Made by a program: the position numbers and the translations under genes. Under the pieces are notes generated by a model that was not told where the DNA came from, ran no database searches, and saw only the letters and a list, made by a program, of their open reading frames with translations. Below, in pieces: positions 19,978 through 30,245 of a DNA stretch of 60,000 nt. The stretch's first letter is position 1. Each line of letters starts with the position of its first letter. The DNA is from Lineus longissimus (lineage: Eukaryota; Nemertea; Pilidiophora; Heteronemertea; Lineidae), in assembly GCF_910592395.1 (NCBI RefSeq), contig NC_088310.1:16191501-16251500 (forward strand). Reading direction: 5' to 3'.

Positions 19978-20771
19978 AGGGTTGTTTGAGTCACAAAACG
20001 GCTGTCGCTGCTGGAACACTGGCGGCTCATCTCTATCATCTGGTCGAGGTGACTAACCTATTTCAGGTGATGGCACCAGGGGGCACTACTGCAAACAACC
20101 AGAGGAACATGGCCAGTAGCAGCAAAACGCTCCATCAGCTTCCGAAACAGCATCAACAGGATTTCATAAAAGATGGAGTACATGTCAAAACCAAACAGGC
20201 TCCAGCACTGAGAAAAAATGAACTTCGAAAAGGGATATCTGGTAGTGTTGAAAGAGGAAAAGTTAAAGCTGGTTCACACAATCAAAAGGGGAATAAAGCA
20301 AGACGTGGTGATCAGGATCATGGCCAGGATTATGCTGAGGAAAATGACGATTATCAGGGCTATGCTAATCAAGATGAGGAAAGTCAGGATCTCTACAATG
20401 ATGATCAGAACCAAGAAGCCAAGTTCTTAATTGGCCAAAAAGCTCCTGTGAAAAAGCCGTTTTTAGACGCTGAGATTGAGCAGAATGATGAGGAGCAGTA
20501 TGATCGCTACTATTATGATGCTGATGAAGATGGCAAGAAAAAGACAGCGGATAAAAATAAAGACATTTTAATTGTTGAGAATGCCAAGCAAGAGCAAAAT
20601 TACATATCTCACAAATCTCATAAAGCCGTGGAACCTGTTATAAACCCGAACAATGTTCCCACGGCGCATTTATTTGTTTTTAGTTTAGTGACCTTGACAT
20701 TGTTGTATTTCATGTACAGATTTATTCGTAAACGTCGATTATTGATCAGGTATCCGTTTAGCGGGCGATGA
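19978..20771 (+). CDS. C16orf89-like protein, terminal exon D with transmembrane anchor
   Basis: It opens with EGCLSHKTAVAAGTLAAHLY, matching the family's GGCLSH.TAVA.GALGGFLY segment. This gives the fourth block of collinearity and supports the gene model. About 180 residues of acidic, low-complexity linker follow (QDYAEENDDYQGY, YYYDADEDGK). It ends with a predicted single membrane span, AHLFVFSLVTLTLLYFMYRF (about 20664-20726), and a basic tail RKRRLLIRYPFSGR before TGA at 20769-20771. This topology predicts a type I membrane protein with the conserved domain outside, if an upstream signal peptide exists. The vertebrate protein is, to my knowledge, secreted and lacks such a tail. No AATAAA is close by; an ATTAAA occurs near 21292. 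Confidence 0.8.
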
Positions 20772-20912
20772 TAGGATGTCAGCTATTGTAGAATTTCTGT
20801 CTAGAACTAGATAACAAGCTTGTACTTGATTAGGTTTCAGCCTTTTAGGGCTTTGCTCGGATGTATTGGATGTGGCCAGTTGACAGGTACTTGGTGAGGG
20901 ATGGTAGTTTAA

Positions 20913-21176
20913 CCCTTTCACTGTTGGTAACGTGCATAGCATGTCATGTAACATATCCATCATGTGTGCAGATGACATGCATAGTACATCCTTGCCCTAT
21001 TATCATTATAATTCATCATCAGCCTCTCTTAATATACCAAACGCACTTGGGAAACATTAGTTTGATCTAAATACTATAGATGGGGACACTTTTGAACATT
21101 TTTTGCCTGCTCAGCATTGAAAGGGCCCTGTTCACTGCCACACTCCTGCCTAAAAATGGCTTCCCCAGCAAAAGGG
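20913..21176. mobile_element. 264-bp piggyBac-type MITE
   Basis: The ends CCCTTTCACTGTTGG (20913-) and CCCAGCAAAAGGG (to 21176) are imperfect inverted repeats flanked by TTAA at 20909-20912 and 21177-21180. The first 11 bases (CCCTTTCACTG) equal the TIR of the complete piggyBac at 9045-12186, so that transposase could mobilise it. There is no ORF. It lies about 140 bp downstream of the C16orf89-like stop codon, probably in the 3' UTR. Confidence 0.75.
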
Positions 21177-21492
21177 TTAACTTTTAAAGATTAAGAATCG
21201 GTATGGAGTGTCTTAGTTGTGGTAAGATAAATGTGCGGGACATTTGCTTGGAGTACATTAAACCTGGAGCAAATATTTTGAATTGAAAAGCATTAAAATC
21301 TTCATTTTCAATTTCTAAAGTTCAGGTTTATTGTTTTGCCTTGATCAACGCGGCTAAAGTCAAACTGTTGGGTCTCAGTCAGATCAGTTTATAAGAACAC
21401 ACTGCCTCGGGAAAGAATTTTTAAAATGCATTTGTTACTTAAAGGGGTACGCCGTTTGTATTTAATTGTAGATCAGGAAAAAAGAAATGCAG

Positions 21493-22899
21493 TTATACAC
21501 AAGGGCAAAGAGCAGTTTTACCACTACCACCACCACCATTGCACAAAATGGCATGGTGTCGACCCTTACACTTTGAACATTGTGCAATACAACCCTTGGC
21601 AAAGTGTGACTTACCCAAGCACCTGAAACACAACTTACATGACTGCACCTTCGAATGTCTCTCTGAAACTGGGAGGTTTAACAATCCCCAGCATTTCTCA
21701 GTCTGGTGGGTTTTCCCACATACACCACATGAATTACCACCAGAATGTGAGGCTACACTAGGTGACTGCAAGGCGGATGCAGTCGCCACACGTTGCTTGT
21801 CCTCAGCCATGTCAGCTGTTGCATCAATCCCATGTCCCTGGGTACCAACATTGTCAGTCTTGGTCAAAACCTTAAAGGTTTCCGATCTCTCTCGTCGATT
21901 TATCTCCCTCTTCATGAAGTCTAGTAGGAACTCCAAATCCGCTTCCCTTCCGTCACTCTCCCGTGCCCACTCCATACGTATGTCATTAGGCAAGCGTGAC
22001 AGAATCAGGGGGGTCAGTAGGAAACCATATTCCGATCCCTCTATACCGAGGGCTTGGAGGCTGCGAATGTGTAGCAATAGTTCGTCCTGCAACCGCCAAA
22101 GTGCTGAAACTCGATTTCCAACCATCTTTCCACCCTGTCCGTGTCCAGGCATAGACGCATTTAACAAGGCCTGAACATGTGTGAAAATAATCCTTTCACG
22201 TCTTCCATACCGATCCGTTAGCAACTTGCTTGCGATGTGATAGTTCTCCTCCGTCACTGGGAGACCCTTTATCACACACTTAGCCTCACCTTCGAGCAGC
22301 GAAGAGAGGTACGAGAACTTGCTTATCTCCGGTATACTCTCGTTTTCATCGACAAGTGCGGTGAATTGGTCCCAGAATGACTGCCATTCCGTTATCACCC
22401 CTGAAAAGGTTGGCAGTTCCAACTTGGGAAGGCGTACCCTTCCCATCGACGCCATGGAGCTGTTCGAGGCACAACTTGCCCCGTCATCGAAATCGTCATT
22501 ACTGTCTTTCGATTTTGGACCCTTTGACATACGGGTCACAATCTCTTCCAACATAATCTGTGCCTCGTGCCTAGACTGCTTTGCCTCAGATATGAAAGCA
22601 AAGGCCTGATCAATGTCTTGCTCTTGTGCAAGCTCATCTTCGATTGTCATTTCAACTTCCGATTGGGCCTTCTCAAATGACACCAAATATCGATCGAAGT
22701 CATTGATACAGCTTTCTATTGCCACTTTACTTACGGCATCCTTCCCAAACGGTTGACGTGCATCCTTACATGCACGCTTCAGTGCATTGGATGCACGCGT
22801 CACCCAGCCTTTCGCCGCTGAGCGTGATTTTCGGACCGCATCACGTCCTTCAGGAACTCCGGCCTCGTTCTCCGGCATTTTCGCCAAACAAGTGTTCAA
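21493..22899 (-). CDS. BEL/Pao Gag (DUF1759-type), 3' truncated
   Basis: This is a 468-codon open frame. The likely start is Met8 (MPENEAG, about 22878) or Met1. Residues about 155-330 hold the DUF1759 capsid-like core: RLPKLELPTFSGVITEWQSF, then SKFSYLSSLLEGEAKCVI and LLTDRYGRRERI. Three C-terminal zinc-knuckle-like groups follow: CGVCGKTHQTEKC, CFRCLGKSHFAKGC and CSKCKGRHHAILC. The frame ends 15 or so codons later at a stop probably supplied by flanking MITE sequence. No frameshift is seen, so the insertion is fairly young. Gag packages the element RNA; without pol this copy could act only in trans. Confidence 0.85.
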   Translation of the reverse strand: MNTCLAKMPENEAGVPEGRDAVRKSRSAAKGWVTRASNALKRACKDARQPFGKDAVSKVAIESCINDFDRYLVSFEKAQSEVEMTIEDELAQEQDIDQAFAFISEAKQSRHEAQIMLEEIVTRMSKGPKSKDSNDDFDDGASCASNSSMASMGRVRLPKLELPTFSGVITEWQSFWDQFTALVDENESIPEISKFSYLSSLLEGEAKCVIKGLPVTEENYHIASKLLTDRYGRRERIIFTHVQALLNASMPGHGQGGKMVGNRVSALWRLQDELLLHIRSLQALGIEGSEYGFLLTPLILSRLPNDIRMEWARESDGREADLEFLLDFMKREINRRERSETFKVLTKTDNVGTQGHGIDATADMAEDKQRVATASALQSPSVASHSGGNSCGVCGKTHQTEKCWGLLNLPVSERHSKVQSCKLCFRCLGKSHFAKGCIAQCSKCKGRHHAILCNGGGGSGKTALCPCV

Positions 22900-23150
22900 A
22901 ACCTTCTTAAGTTCTTACTCTCCCGGGTTTACGGCACCACAATTTCGGGGACCACGGAACCAGCCCGAAATTGGCGAAACTTGCCGGCTAAATAACGGAA
23001 AGAAACCCTCGTGTTTCTATTTTACAAATCTAACTCTTTTATTAGCACCTTTAAAATGTAAAAACAATAGGAGAGCTCCAACAAGTTTAGTGGCGGGAAA
23101 GACAAAAAGGGGGTTTGGTTACAAACTACAATCACAGATGGCGACACAGC
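21500..23150 (-). mobile_element. Truncated BEL/Pao retrotransposon (LTR-PBS-gag)
   Basis: In minus orientation there is a candidate 5' LTR (about 23150 down to 22940, starting TGTGTCGCCATCTGTG, with AATAAAAGAG as a polyadenylation signal), a primer-binding site beginning TGGTGCCG, then gag. Sequence ends inside the gag C-terminus near 21500. Protease, reverse transcriptase, integrase and the 3' LTR are absent, so this copy is 3' truncated or was cut by a later deletion. Confidence 0.65.
22921..22939 (-). other. Candidate primer-binding site of the BEL/Pao copy
   Basis: Minus strand reads TGGTGCCGTAAACCCGGGA immediately downstream of the presumed LTR end. A PBS starting with TGG is complementary to a tRNA 3' CCA end. 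I cannot assign the tRNA with confidence. Confidence 0.6.
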
Positions 23151-23339
23151 ATTAGGCCTAAGATTAAACTAAGAGGTCAATCTCCAACAGTTATCATGCA
23201 TGCAATTTGGCTGAAACTTGGTGTATATAGCATTTGTCTGTGACCGTGTTGAAATCATATTCAGTGCATGTTTTATACGCAATTGGAAACTTTTATAATC
23301 AATTACAAATATCAATAAGGAATGGCGTTGGCCTTTTAA

Positions 23340-23980
23340 CTTTGCCCTTTTGCTGCTTTTGTGACACCCTGTGTTGTTTGGTGTTGCTCTTTTAAGGAAC
23401 TCTTCAGACACGTGTCACCTCTGCAGCTTTTCCCCTTATTACAGACTTTAACCCTTTGCGTAATAGATTTTTTGCTTCTACTACAGGCTGGATTTAATGT
23501 TGTTATCACAGTGGATGGCAAAAACCTAATTTCGAATGCAATTTTTGGGGTTATTTGCAAAGTTTACTCGCGAATTCAATGTGTGGACAATCAGAAAATG
23601 TTTTTTTCAGGCATTTATATTACTTACATAGGGGATGAATATATCCTACTACAAATATCTGTGTATTTGGCAACACTTCCCACAAATACCACTTATGTAT
23701 TATATAAAATAAGGTCAAGTTGATTTTTGTTCATATTACAGCAGAAAATGGGATAGGGCATACTATTGGCCCCTTGCACATGTTTCTGTTAACTTTGGTA
23801 TTGAGGGGTCTATATATAACAATATAATGGTCAAGGGAACAGCGATTTACACTCATCAAGGGATCCAATCCAACTCAATCCAATCTGGGTTACCCCGAGC
23901 ATTGCATGAACCGCATCAATGCTTAGAGGGTGCCCTGTGCGCTAAAAACTTGGTCGATAAAAACAACTGAAAGGTTATTA
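23340..23980. other. Intergenic, no feature seen
   Basis: A 120-codon plus-strand frame at 23361-23723 has no family resemblance and looks like chance. Nothing else is recognised. Confidence 0.35.
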
Positions 23981-23984
23981 ACAG

Positions 23985-24415
23985 TGTTTGGGGGGTTTAT
24001 GCATGGCACATGTCATGAGGTACAGTGAGTGACAGTTGTCAAGGGGTTTATGCACGGTGTTTACATGGTTAAGCAATCGTCATGAGGTTAATGATTGACA
24101 GTTGTCAAGGGGTTTAGTAGTTCTCATGATGTCAATGATCAACAGTGTTTACATGGTTAAGCAGTCATCATGAGGTTAATGATTGACAGTTGTCAAGGGG
24201 TTTAGTAGTTCTCATGATGTCAATGATCAACAGTGTTTACATGGTTAAGCAATCGTCATGAGGTTAATGATTGACAGTTGTCAAGGGGTTTAGTAGTTCT
24301 CATGATGTCAATGATCAACAGTGTTTACATGGTTAAGCAATCGTCATGAGGTTAATGATTGACAGTTGTCAAGGGGTTTAGTAGTTCTCATGATGTCAAT
24401 GATCAACAGTGTTTA
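23985..24415. repeat. 88-bp minisatellite, left part
   Basis: Units are anchored by GTTTACATGGTTAAGCA at about 24059, 24147, 24235 and 24323 with an exact 88-bp period. Each contains TCATGAGGTTAATGATTGAC, AGTTGTCAAGGGGTTTAGTA and TGATGTCAATGATCAACAG. Units are nearly identical, so the array is young or homogenised. More divergent half-units lie upstream from about 23985. The fifth unit is cut at GTTTA by the LTR retrotransposon. Confidence 0.9.
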
Positions 24416-24786
24416 TGTAGCCGATAGGAATGACCTTTCACAGCACGTATTATATCAATTACTCACGCAAACACCTGTTGTAAATGAAAACCCTGATATT
24501 ACTATAAATGCAGGGACAGACAGGGAGTAAAATGGCTTAGATGATACAAAATGGGGAAAGATGAAAATGTACAAAATAATACAACACTGCACTAACCTGT
24601 TGTAAATGAAAACCCTGATATTACTATAAATGCAGGGACAGACAGGGAGCAAATGGCACAGATCTGTAGTGCCAAAGGCCTACATTCCCTGAAAGATTAA
24701 CATAACAAAGCCCCATAGGCCTAGAAGGAATAACTATATTAGAATAACTAGGCCTAGACCCTTTAACCCCTTAATACATGGTAACA
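24416..24786 (-). repeat. 3' LTR of the LTR retrotransposon
   Basis: 371 bp, apparently identical to 26624-26994. It holds an internal direct duplication of about 60 bp (CCTGTTGTAAATGAAAACCC ... GGGACAGACAGGGAG, twice). Confidence 0.88.
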
Positions 24787-24801
24787 CATTTCCCCCCAAC
24801 A
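24787..24801 (-). other. Polypurine tract
   Basis: Minus strand reads TTGTTGGGGGGAAATG directly against the LTR start TGTTACC, the expected plus-strand primer position. Confidence 0.7.
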
Positions 24802-25132
24802 AGAAAATTTCTCCCGAAATTTAGTGAAATTAAGTGCAGCAGTGAAAATGAATGAAATGGATGAAGAGATGATGGACAACACCGGACAAAGACAAGCAGC
24901 ATCAGTTTGGAATTCCGTTACAACCACAATTATTGTTAATATGGCTGAGAAGTTCCAACCCTGATTAAAGCACATATGACGTACATTTACGTGCTCTTAT
25001 TAGCACACATTGTACCTAACAAACCAACATCAACAACTAGATATTCATAATCTGTACGACGTACTCTTTTTAGCACACACAGTACTGAAATGAACAAATT
25101 GGAAATCAACAGAAGAAAATATTGAAATTCTT

Positions 25133-25603
25133 CTATCTCTCAAAATCAATTGGTGGTCTGGAGCGAAAAATACAATGAATTATAATTAATTCAAAGACCC
25201 ACAACCCACCAAATGACCACTTACAAGGCAAAATCATGAAATACTTGTTGGGGGGAAATGTGTTACCATGTGAAGATTGGCTGGGGCGACCAGAACCAAT
25301 CACACCAGGATTTGGTGAAGTCTTATCAAATTGAACCCTCCGTGGGTCTTGCCTATGGCAAAAAACACAGCCCTCCTCCAGTGAGGGATAGGCTGAAGTC
25401 TCAAGAGGAGTACTGAATTGAGTATCTGCAATTGAATTATCCTGGTTGCTGTAAGAGAAGGAGGGATCCTTTGCTATTTCAAGGCACAGTTTTTGCTTCA
25501 TTTTAGGACTCAGGCCTCTCAATTGGCTGATCAAACCTTGAACCTCAGACTCATCTATGGATTCTATGTCCACACATGTGGAGTCCTCCCTTTTTAACGA
25601 CAT
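25133..25603 (-). CDS. Unrecognised ORF of the LTR retrotransposon
   Basis: This is a 156-codon frame, the only substantial one in the element. The N-terminal half is acidic and serine-rich with a predicted helical part (VQGLISQLRGLSPKMKQKL) that could be the start of a Gag. A CVFCHRQDP motif near residue 80 holds two cysteines but no full zinc knuckle. The last ~45 codons cross an inverted copy of the PPT/LTR edge (25244-25271) and look non-coding. I cannot assign a family. It could be a Gag relic of a deleted autonomous parent. Confidence 0.45.
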   Translation of the reverse strand: MSLKREDSTCVDIESIDESEVQGLISQLRGLSPKMKQKLCLEIAKDPSFSYSNQDNSIADTQFSTPLETSAYPSLEEGCVFCHRQDPRRVQFDKTSPNPGVIGSGRPSQSSHGNTFPPNKYFMILPCKWSFGGLWVFELIIIHCIFRSRPPIDFER

Positions 25604-26603
25604 GACGGACAGATGACGACGAACAATGTAGGTTGAAGAACAGAATCCTAATGTAGGATGTACTAAAATATGTCAATTAACGGACTTTTAATGTATAATA
25701 TGACGGACTGTTGTTTTAGTATAATAATAATATGAGATATAGAATTCTCCCTTATTTTATCTCATATTATATACATGATGGACTGACACTGACTGCAAAT
25801 GACTGAAAAATATGACAGACAAACAACAAGCATATGACTAATGGAGGATTAACCACATAATTTTGAATGAATGAATAATGCAAACAATAATAAATGGATG
25901 ATTAATCGAAAAATGAATGAATTGAAAATGAATGAATGGGTGAAATGAAATGCAAAATAAAGCCTATATGAAATAAACACACCCCGTAACCAGTAATTTA
26001 TTTTCCCCAGACTCTGATACCAGAGCACAAGAATTAACTAGAGTTTAACCTGAACTCAAAGTGAAAACCAGAATTCAAAACCAGAATTCCTAACTAAAAG
26101 AGTTGATGGTCAAATGTGTTGCCCAAGGACGTAAACACCAAAATACCGATCACAGGTAGTGCATCATACACAAAAGAGCAATACAAATAAAATAAAATAC
26201 CAAGTAATGAAATCAGATTACATACATGTAAGGTAATTCTAAATACATTTTACAGGCAGTGATTTGTAACTGAATAAAATGCACAGAATAAGATGTACAT
26301 GTTTCACATGCTACCAGAACTGTTCACACTAACAAAATCAAAACACAACAGTCACAGAGCCAGTTGATCACAATAATTATTCAATCCAAAATGAAGCGAA
26401 AGTATTCCATTACGACGCGAAAGTATTCTAGCGCAACGCGAAAACGTACAGAATAGGGTTAAACAAACAGCGCTGAAAGATCCAGAATGAAATTTTAATC
26501 GTATACGAATTATCTCACAGCCGTCGACGTAGTGGCCATCTCGATGTCAGCTTGGAGTGGTTTCTTACAGGTGGTATGGGGCGTGTCAGCTTGGGTGCGT
26601 GAG

Positions 26604-26621
26604 ATCTCGGTGGGACCTCCA
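26604..26621 (-). other. Primer-binding site, tRNA-Gln type
   Basis: Minus strand reads TGGAGGTCCCACCGAGAT two bases inside the 5' LTR. The 3' end of animal tRNA-Gln (with CCA) is complementary to this at 17 of 18 positions as I recall it; a tRNA of the host should be compared. Confidence 0.7.
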
Positions 26622-26623
26622 AA

Positions 26624-26994
26624 TGTAGCCGATAGGAATGACCTTTCACAGCACGTATTATATCAATTACTCACGCAAACACCTGTTGTAAATGAAAACC
26701 CTGATATTACTATAAATGCAGGGACAGACAGGGAGTAAAATGGCTTAGATGATACAAAATGGGGAAAGATGAAAATGTACAAAATAATACAACACTGCAC
26801 TAACCTGTTGTAAATGAAAACCCTGATATTACTATAAATGCAGGGACAGACAGGGAGCAAATGGCACAGATCTGTAGTGCCAAAGGCCTACATTCCCTGA
26901 AAGATTAACATAACAAAGCCCCATAGGCCTAGAAGGAATAACTATATTAGAATAACTAGGCCTAGACCCTTTAACCCCTTAATACATGGTAACA
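26624..26994 (-). repeat. 5' LTR of the LTR retrotransposon
   Basis: 371 bp, starting TGTTACCATG and ending GGCTACA on the minus strand. It should contain promoter, R and U5 regions; no TATA box is obvious. Confidence 0.88.
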
Positions 26995-27150
26995 TTTACA
27001 TGGTTAAGCAGTCATCATGAGGTTAATGATTGACATTTGTCAAGAGGTTTATGTGTGGGAGTTGTCATGAGGTTAATCATTGACTTGTCAAGAGGTTTAT
27101 ATATGGCAGTTGTCATGAGGTTTTATAATTGCCCTTCGTCAAGAGATTTA
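26995..27150. repeat. 88-bp minisatellite, right part
   Basis: The array resumes with TTTACATGGTTAAGCAGTC and decays over about two diverged units (TCATGAGGTT, TGTCAAGAGGTTTAT blocks). Confidence 0.8.
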
Positions 27151-30137
27151 TTCAAGTAATCAAAAGACAAAACCATTTTCAAATAGTTAAATCACACATT
27201 CTTAATATAATTGCTAGAACTTTTTCAGAATGGTTGTAGATTATACTTACTGTCTCCTTTCTGTAGAGAACGTCCTTACATCTCCTTATTCCCTTGCTGA
27301 CCATCTCAACAAATTGTGGATTTGGAATGAAGACTGGTAGTTTAGTCATTCATTCTAATCCTCCACCGAAACGACCATTAGAAGGAGAACCACTTAACTT
27401 ACAGCTGTTAATTTGTGGGCTACTGTACAATCTAATGTGCTGTCTTGAACAACCTATGTGCCAGCTGCTAACTGCTTTTATCCCTCTTATACAGGTGATC
27501 CACCCTGCACCGAAGCATTTTTCATTTTATCTATGTTATGTTTTTACAGGTCCTGCTATTCAGTGTTCATATTCAACTATTAAATGAACTTTACTCTTTT
27601 GAGTATTGAAAATCAAAACCTTGCCTGTAACAGAACGATCATTTCAATCATGTAGGGCAAAGTTAGTATGTTGTTGAATTCAGTAATTCAAATTTTACAC
27701 GGAAAGTTTGATGCGGCAGGAGAGGCAAGCTTATCAGGCTACATGTATGTCATTAAATCAGCAGTTGATATTTTGTATTGAAAGTGAGATGTAGAGATTG
27801 GTTTCAACTGTACTTAACAGCTACGTGCACGTTCTCCAATTTGTAAATCATCCCTCAGAGGTCCTCATCTCATCTTCGTAAAATTTCGTCAAAGGTTGTA
27901 GCAATTCGATAATGGTGGAATTTCAAAAAGACAATTACATGTACATGTAGCCTTCTCCATTTTATGTACACATGTTTGCAGATCTGAAGATAGCAAGTAA
28001 AGATATTAATTTGAAGCATGTCGTTATTCGAGAAAAAAATAATAATTGTGACGAGAAGGAAGACTATAGGCAGGAGCTTAGTGAGCCAGATTCATGTTAT
28101 ATTAGAATGCAAAGTTACTGATACTGTTACTGTGTTTACTTTCTCACAGTTCATCAGCATCATTCATGTTTAGACCTTTTTATTTCTAATCAAAAAAATA
28201 CCCAGATCTTTGGTAACCTAGGTCATCCCCCTCGTCCCCAAGCTCCTGCTGATAGTCCCCCCCCCCCACAGAGAATGAATGGAAGACTTGGAATTGCTCC
28301 AGATTCTCTATGATTCTAGTTAAAACCTCTATACCCCGATACAGGACTTGCAACTCTTCATGAAAATACTCACAGTGATAATAAGAGAGACACACATGTA
28401 AAAAGTGATGTTGTGGAAGCACTCAATGAAATTGGGTTTGATTCTAACATTTTGCAGTTTTTTGTCAATACTGCGATTCGATTAGGATATTAGTTGTTTT
28501 GATTGTGCTTTTAGGGATATATTCCGTTGGAATTTGTATAGTTCAAGGCAATAATACTGGATTTGGTTATGGCAAATGTTCTTATTTATTTGTGATGGTG
28601 CTTTATTTAATCTGCGTGGTTGTAATGTTTAATTAGTTTGCAAATGATATGTTAGTGTTCATTTCAATTAAACATGCTTTGTTTCAACTGATATAAATGT
28701 ACATGCAACTTGTATGGAGTGAGGCAGCGAAACGTCGACTGATTTGATAAGTCCTCACATGGTGGCATATTGGGACACATGCGACAGATTCATAAGTATT
28801 TTATTTTTTGTTATCCACGACAGGATTCTGTCATGGTACAATCTGTTGCGTTCTGTAAGTTATATCTGTCGGCACAAATTGCTAACCGTTAGTTTTTATA
28901 AAACCTGCCTGCGTCATTCATGTTTTACACAATTCAATCATTATTGTGGATTTACAGATTTAATTCAACATAATTTTATGTTTGATCCATAAGTGTATAA
29001 ATAAGTCTTATGGTTTTAGACATGTTAAAGTTGTAGCCACTCTTTCCTAAGGCCATTCAAAATAAATGACTTGTTTATCATCATTCAACCTTGTGATATT
29101 GGGGAGGGGCTTTGATATTTGATATCTGACATTTTGGTTGGGTGACAGTGATTGAGCGGGAGGGCCTTTGATATTTTTGTTATTTTTTGCTCATGAACTT
29201 AAATCTGACAGCTAGCGGTCTCCCCATATACAGTGTACACACTTGTATGCACACATGCACACACTATGGACAAACAATGCATTACTGCGTTGAGCGAAAA
29301 ACATTGAGAAAAACACAAGAACTGAGCAGGTGATTACATTTAATCAAGTCTTGATTCCAGGCTATATCGCCTTCGCCTCCGGTAGCGAGGTTGAGAGTAT
29401 CGGTTCGAAAATTTCATACAAAAAATTGCTTATCACTCCACCTCATGCCGGCATGGACATGACGTTGAGACTGCATGCTGGTTTGTTTTAATAGTCTCTC
29501 CACGATCAAAATCAACAAGGAAATGGATGTAAATTTTCAAGAGCCCATCAGGTCCAGCAAAGTTAGGTGGGGGAGGTCGTTTGATATTTGATATTTAACA
29601 ATAACAAAAATCAAAGGTGCCACAGCTGGTAAAACTTAGGAGCTGACTGGGGGGGGGGGGGCCTTGATATTTGATATATGAAATATCAAAATAATTATTA
29701 AGCATCAAGTCGGGACAGGCGGTGATGATAAACAAGTAATTTATGTTGAATGGCCTAATCAAGGGCAAACTCAGTAATGAGACTAGAGAAAAGTGGCCAA
29801 TTGCTGGCTTTGAAATAGAGCAGGCCAGGGGGAGTGGCGCAAAGGCCATCTTCAGGGGACAAATTGCATCTTTTTGAGGCGAAGAAAATGTTTTTAAAGT
29901 AATATTTCATTACGTCAGAAAAGGAAATGGAATGTAGTTACCAGTACATTAAATCAAAACTTTAGTACTAAGCTTTTTACGTTAAATCATGCATGAAATC
30001 CCCAATGGCCAAGTCAGGCTGAGAGGACAGAGCCCGAACAAGATAGAATCACGCTGTGGGCCCATTGACTTCACAATCTACCAACTCTTGAACTGTAAGT
30101 ACTTCACCGCTATTTTGGTGAAGTGCAACAGAAACGG
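27151..30137. other. Intergenic, no gene seen
   Basis: No exon or element ORF is recognised over about 3 kb. There are poly-C/poly-G runs at about 28258 and 29651 and several GATATTTGATAT-type short repeats near 29110, 29580 and 29670. Confidence 0.4.
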
Positions 30138-30245
30138 AAAGTTCTTTTAAAAGAACTTTTGTCCTACTCAGACTGAGTTGGTCATTTGTGTATCCTACTC
30201 CGACTGAGTTGGTCTATTTGTGGGTCCAACTCAGACTGACTTGGT
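30138..30245. repeat. Palindrome plus three-unit ACTCAGACTGAGTTGGT array
   Basis: A perfect 22-bp palindrome (half AAAGTTCTTTT, 30138-30159) is followed by three units of 31-32 bp at 30162, 30193 and 30225. Each unit contains (C/A)ACTC.GACTGA.TTGGT, itself a dyad (ACTCAG.CTGAGT). No protein is encoded. Confidence 0.7.

Larger units (their letters stand above)
21439..23339. mobile_element. MITE, copy 2, split by a BEL/Pao insertion
   Basis: The ends TTAAAGGGGTACGCCGTTTG (21439-) and GGCGTTGGCCTTTTAA (to 23339) and the inner blocks AATTGGAAACTTTTATAATC and CAATTACAAAT match the copy at 3418-3661. The native element is about 240 bp; the remaining ~1.65 kb is a retrotransposon fragment between about 21500 and 23150. 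Confidence 0.6.
24416..26994 (-). mobile_element. Non-autonomous LTR retrotransposon with identical LTRs
   Basis: This 2579-bp element consists of two 371-bp LTRs and an internal region of about 1.84 kb. It lies in minus orientation, as shown by a primer-binding site next to the right LTR and a purine tract next to the left one. LTRs run TGTTACCATG...CGGCTACA on the minus strand. The 4-bp direct repeat TTTA flanks the insertion (24412-24415, 26995-26998), and the 88-bp minisatellite is in register on both sides. By eye I found no difference between the LTRs. It encodes no protease, reverse transcriptase or integrase. Confidence 0.88.

Noticed and set aside
21539-22174. 211-codon plus-strand frame
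   Set aside because: Shadow of the BEL/Pao gag on the opposite strand.
23361-23723. 120-codon plus-strand frame as a gene
   Set aside because: No domain, no splice context and hydrophobic low-information composition.
24455-26860. Identical 65-codon frames at 24455-24652 and 26663-26860
   Set aside because: They lie wholly in the LTRs and include the duplicated 60-bp segment; no protein family.
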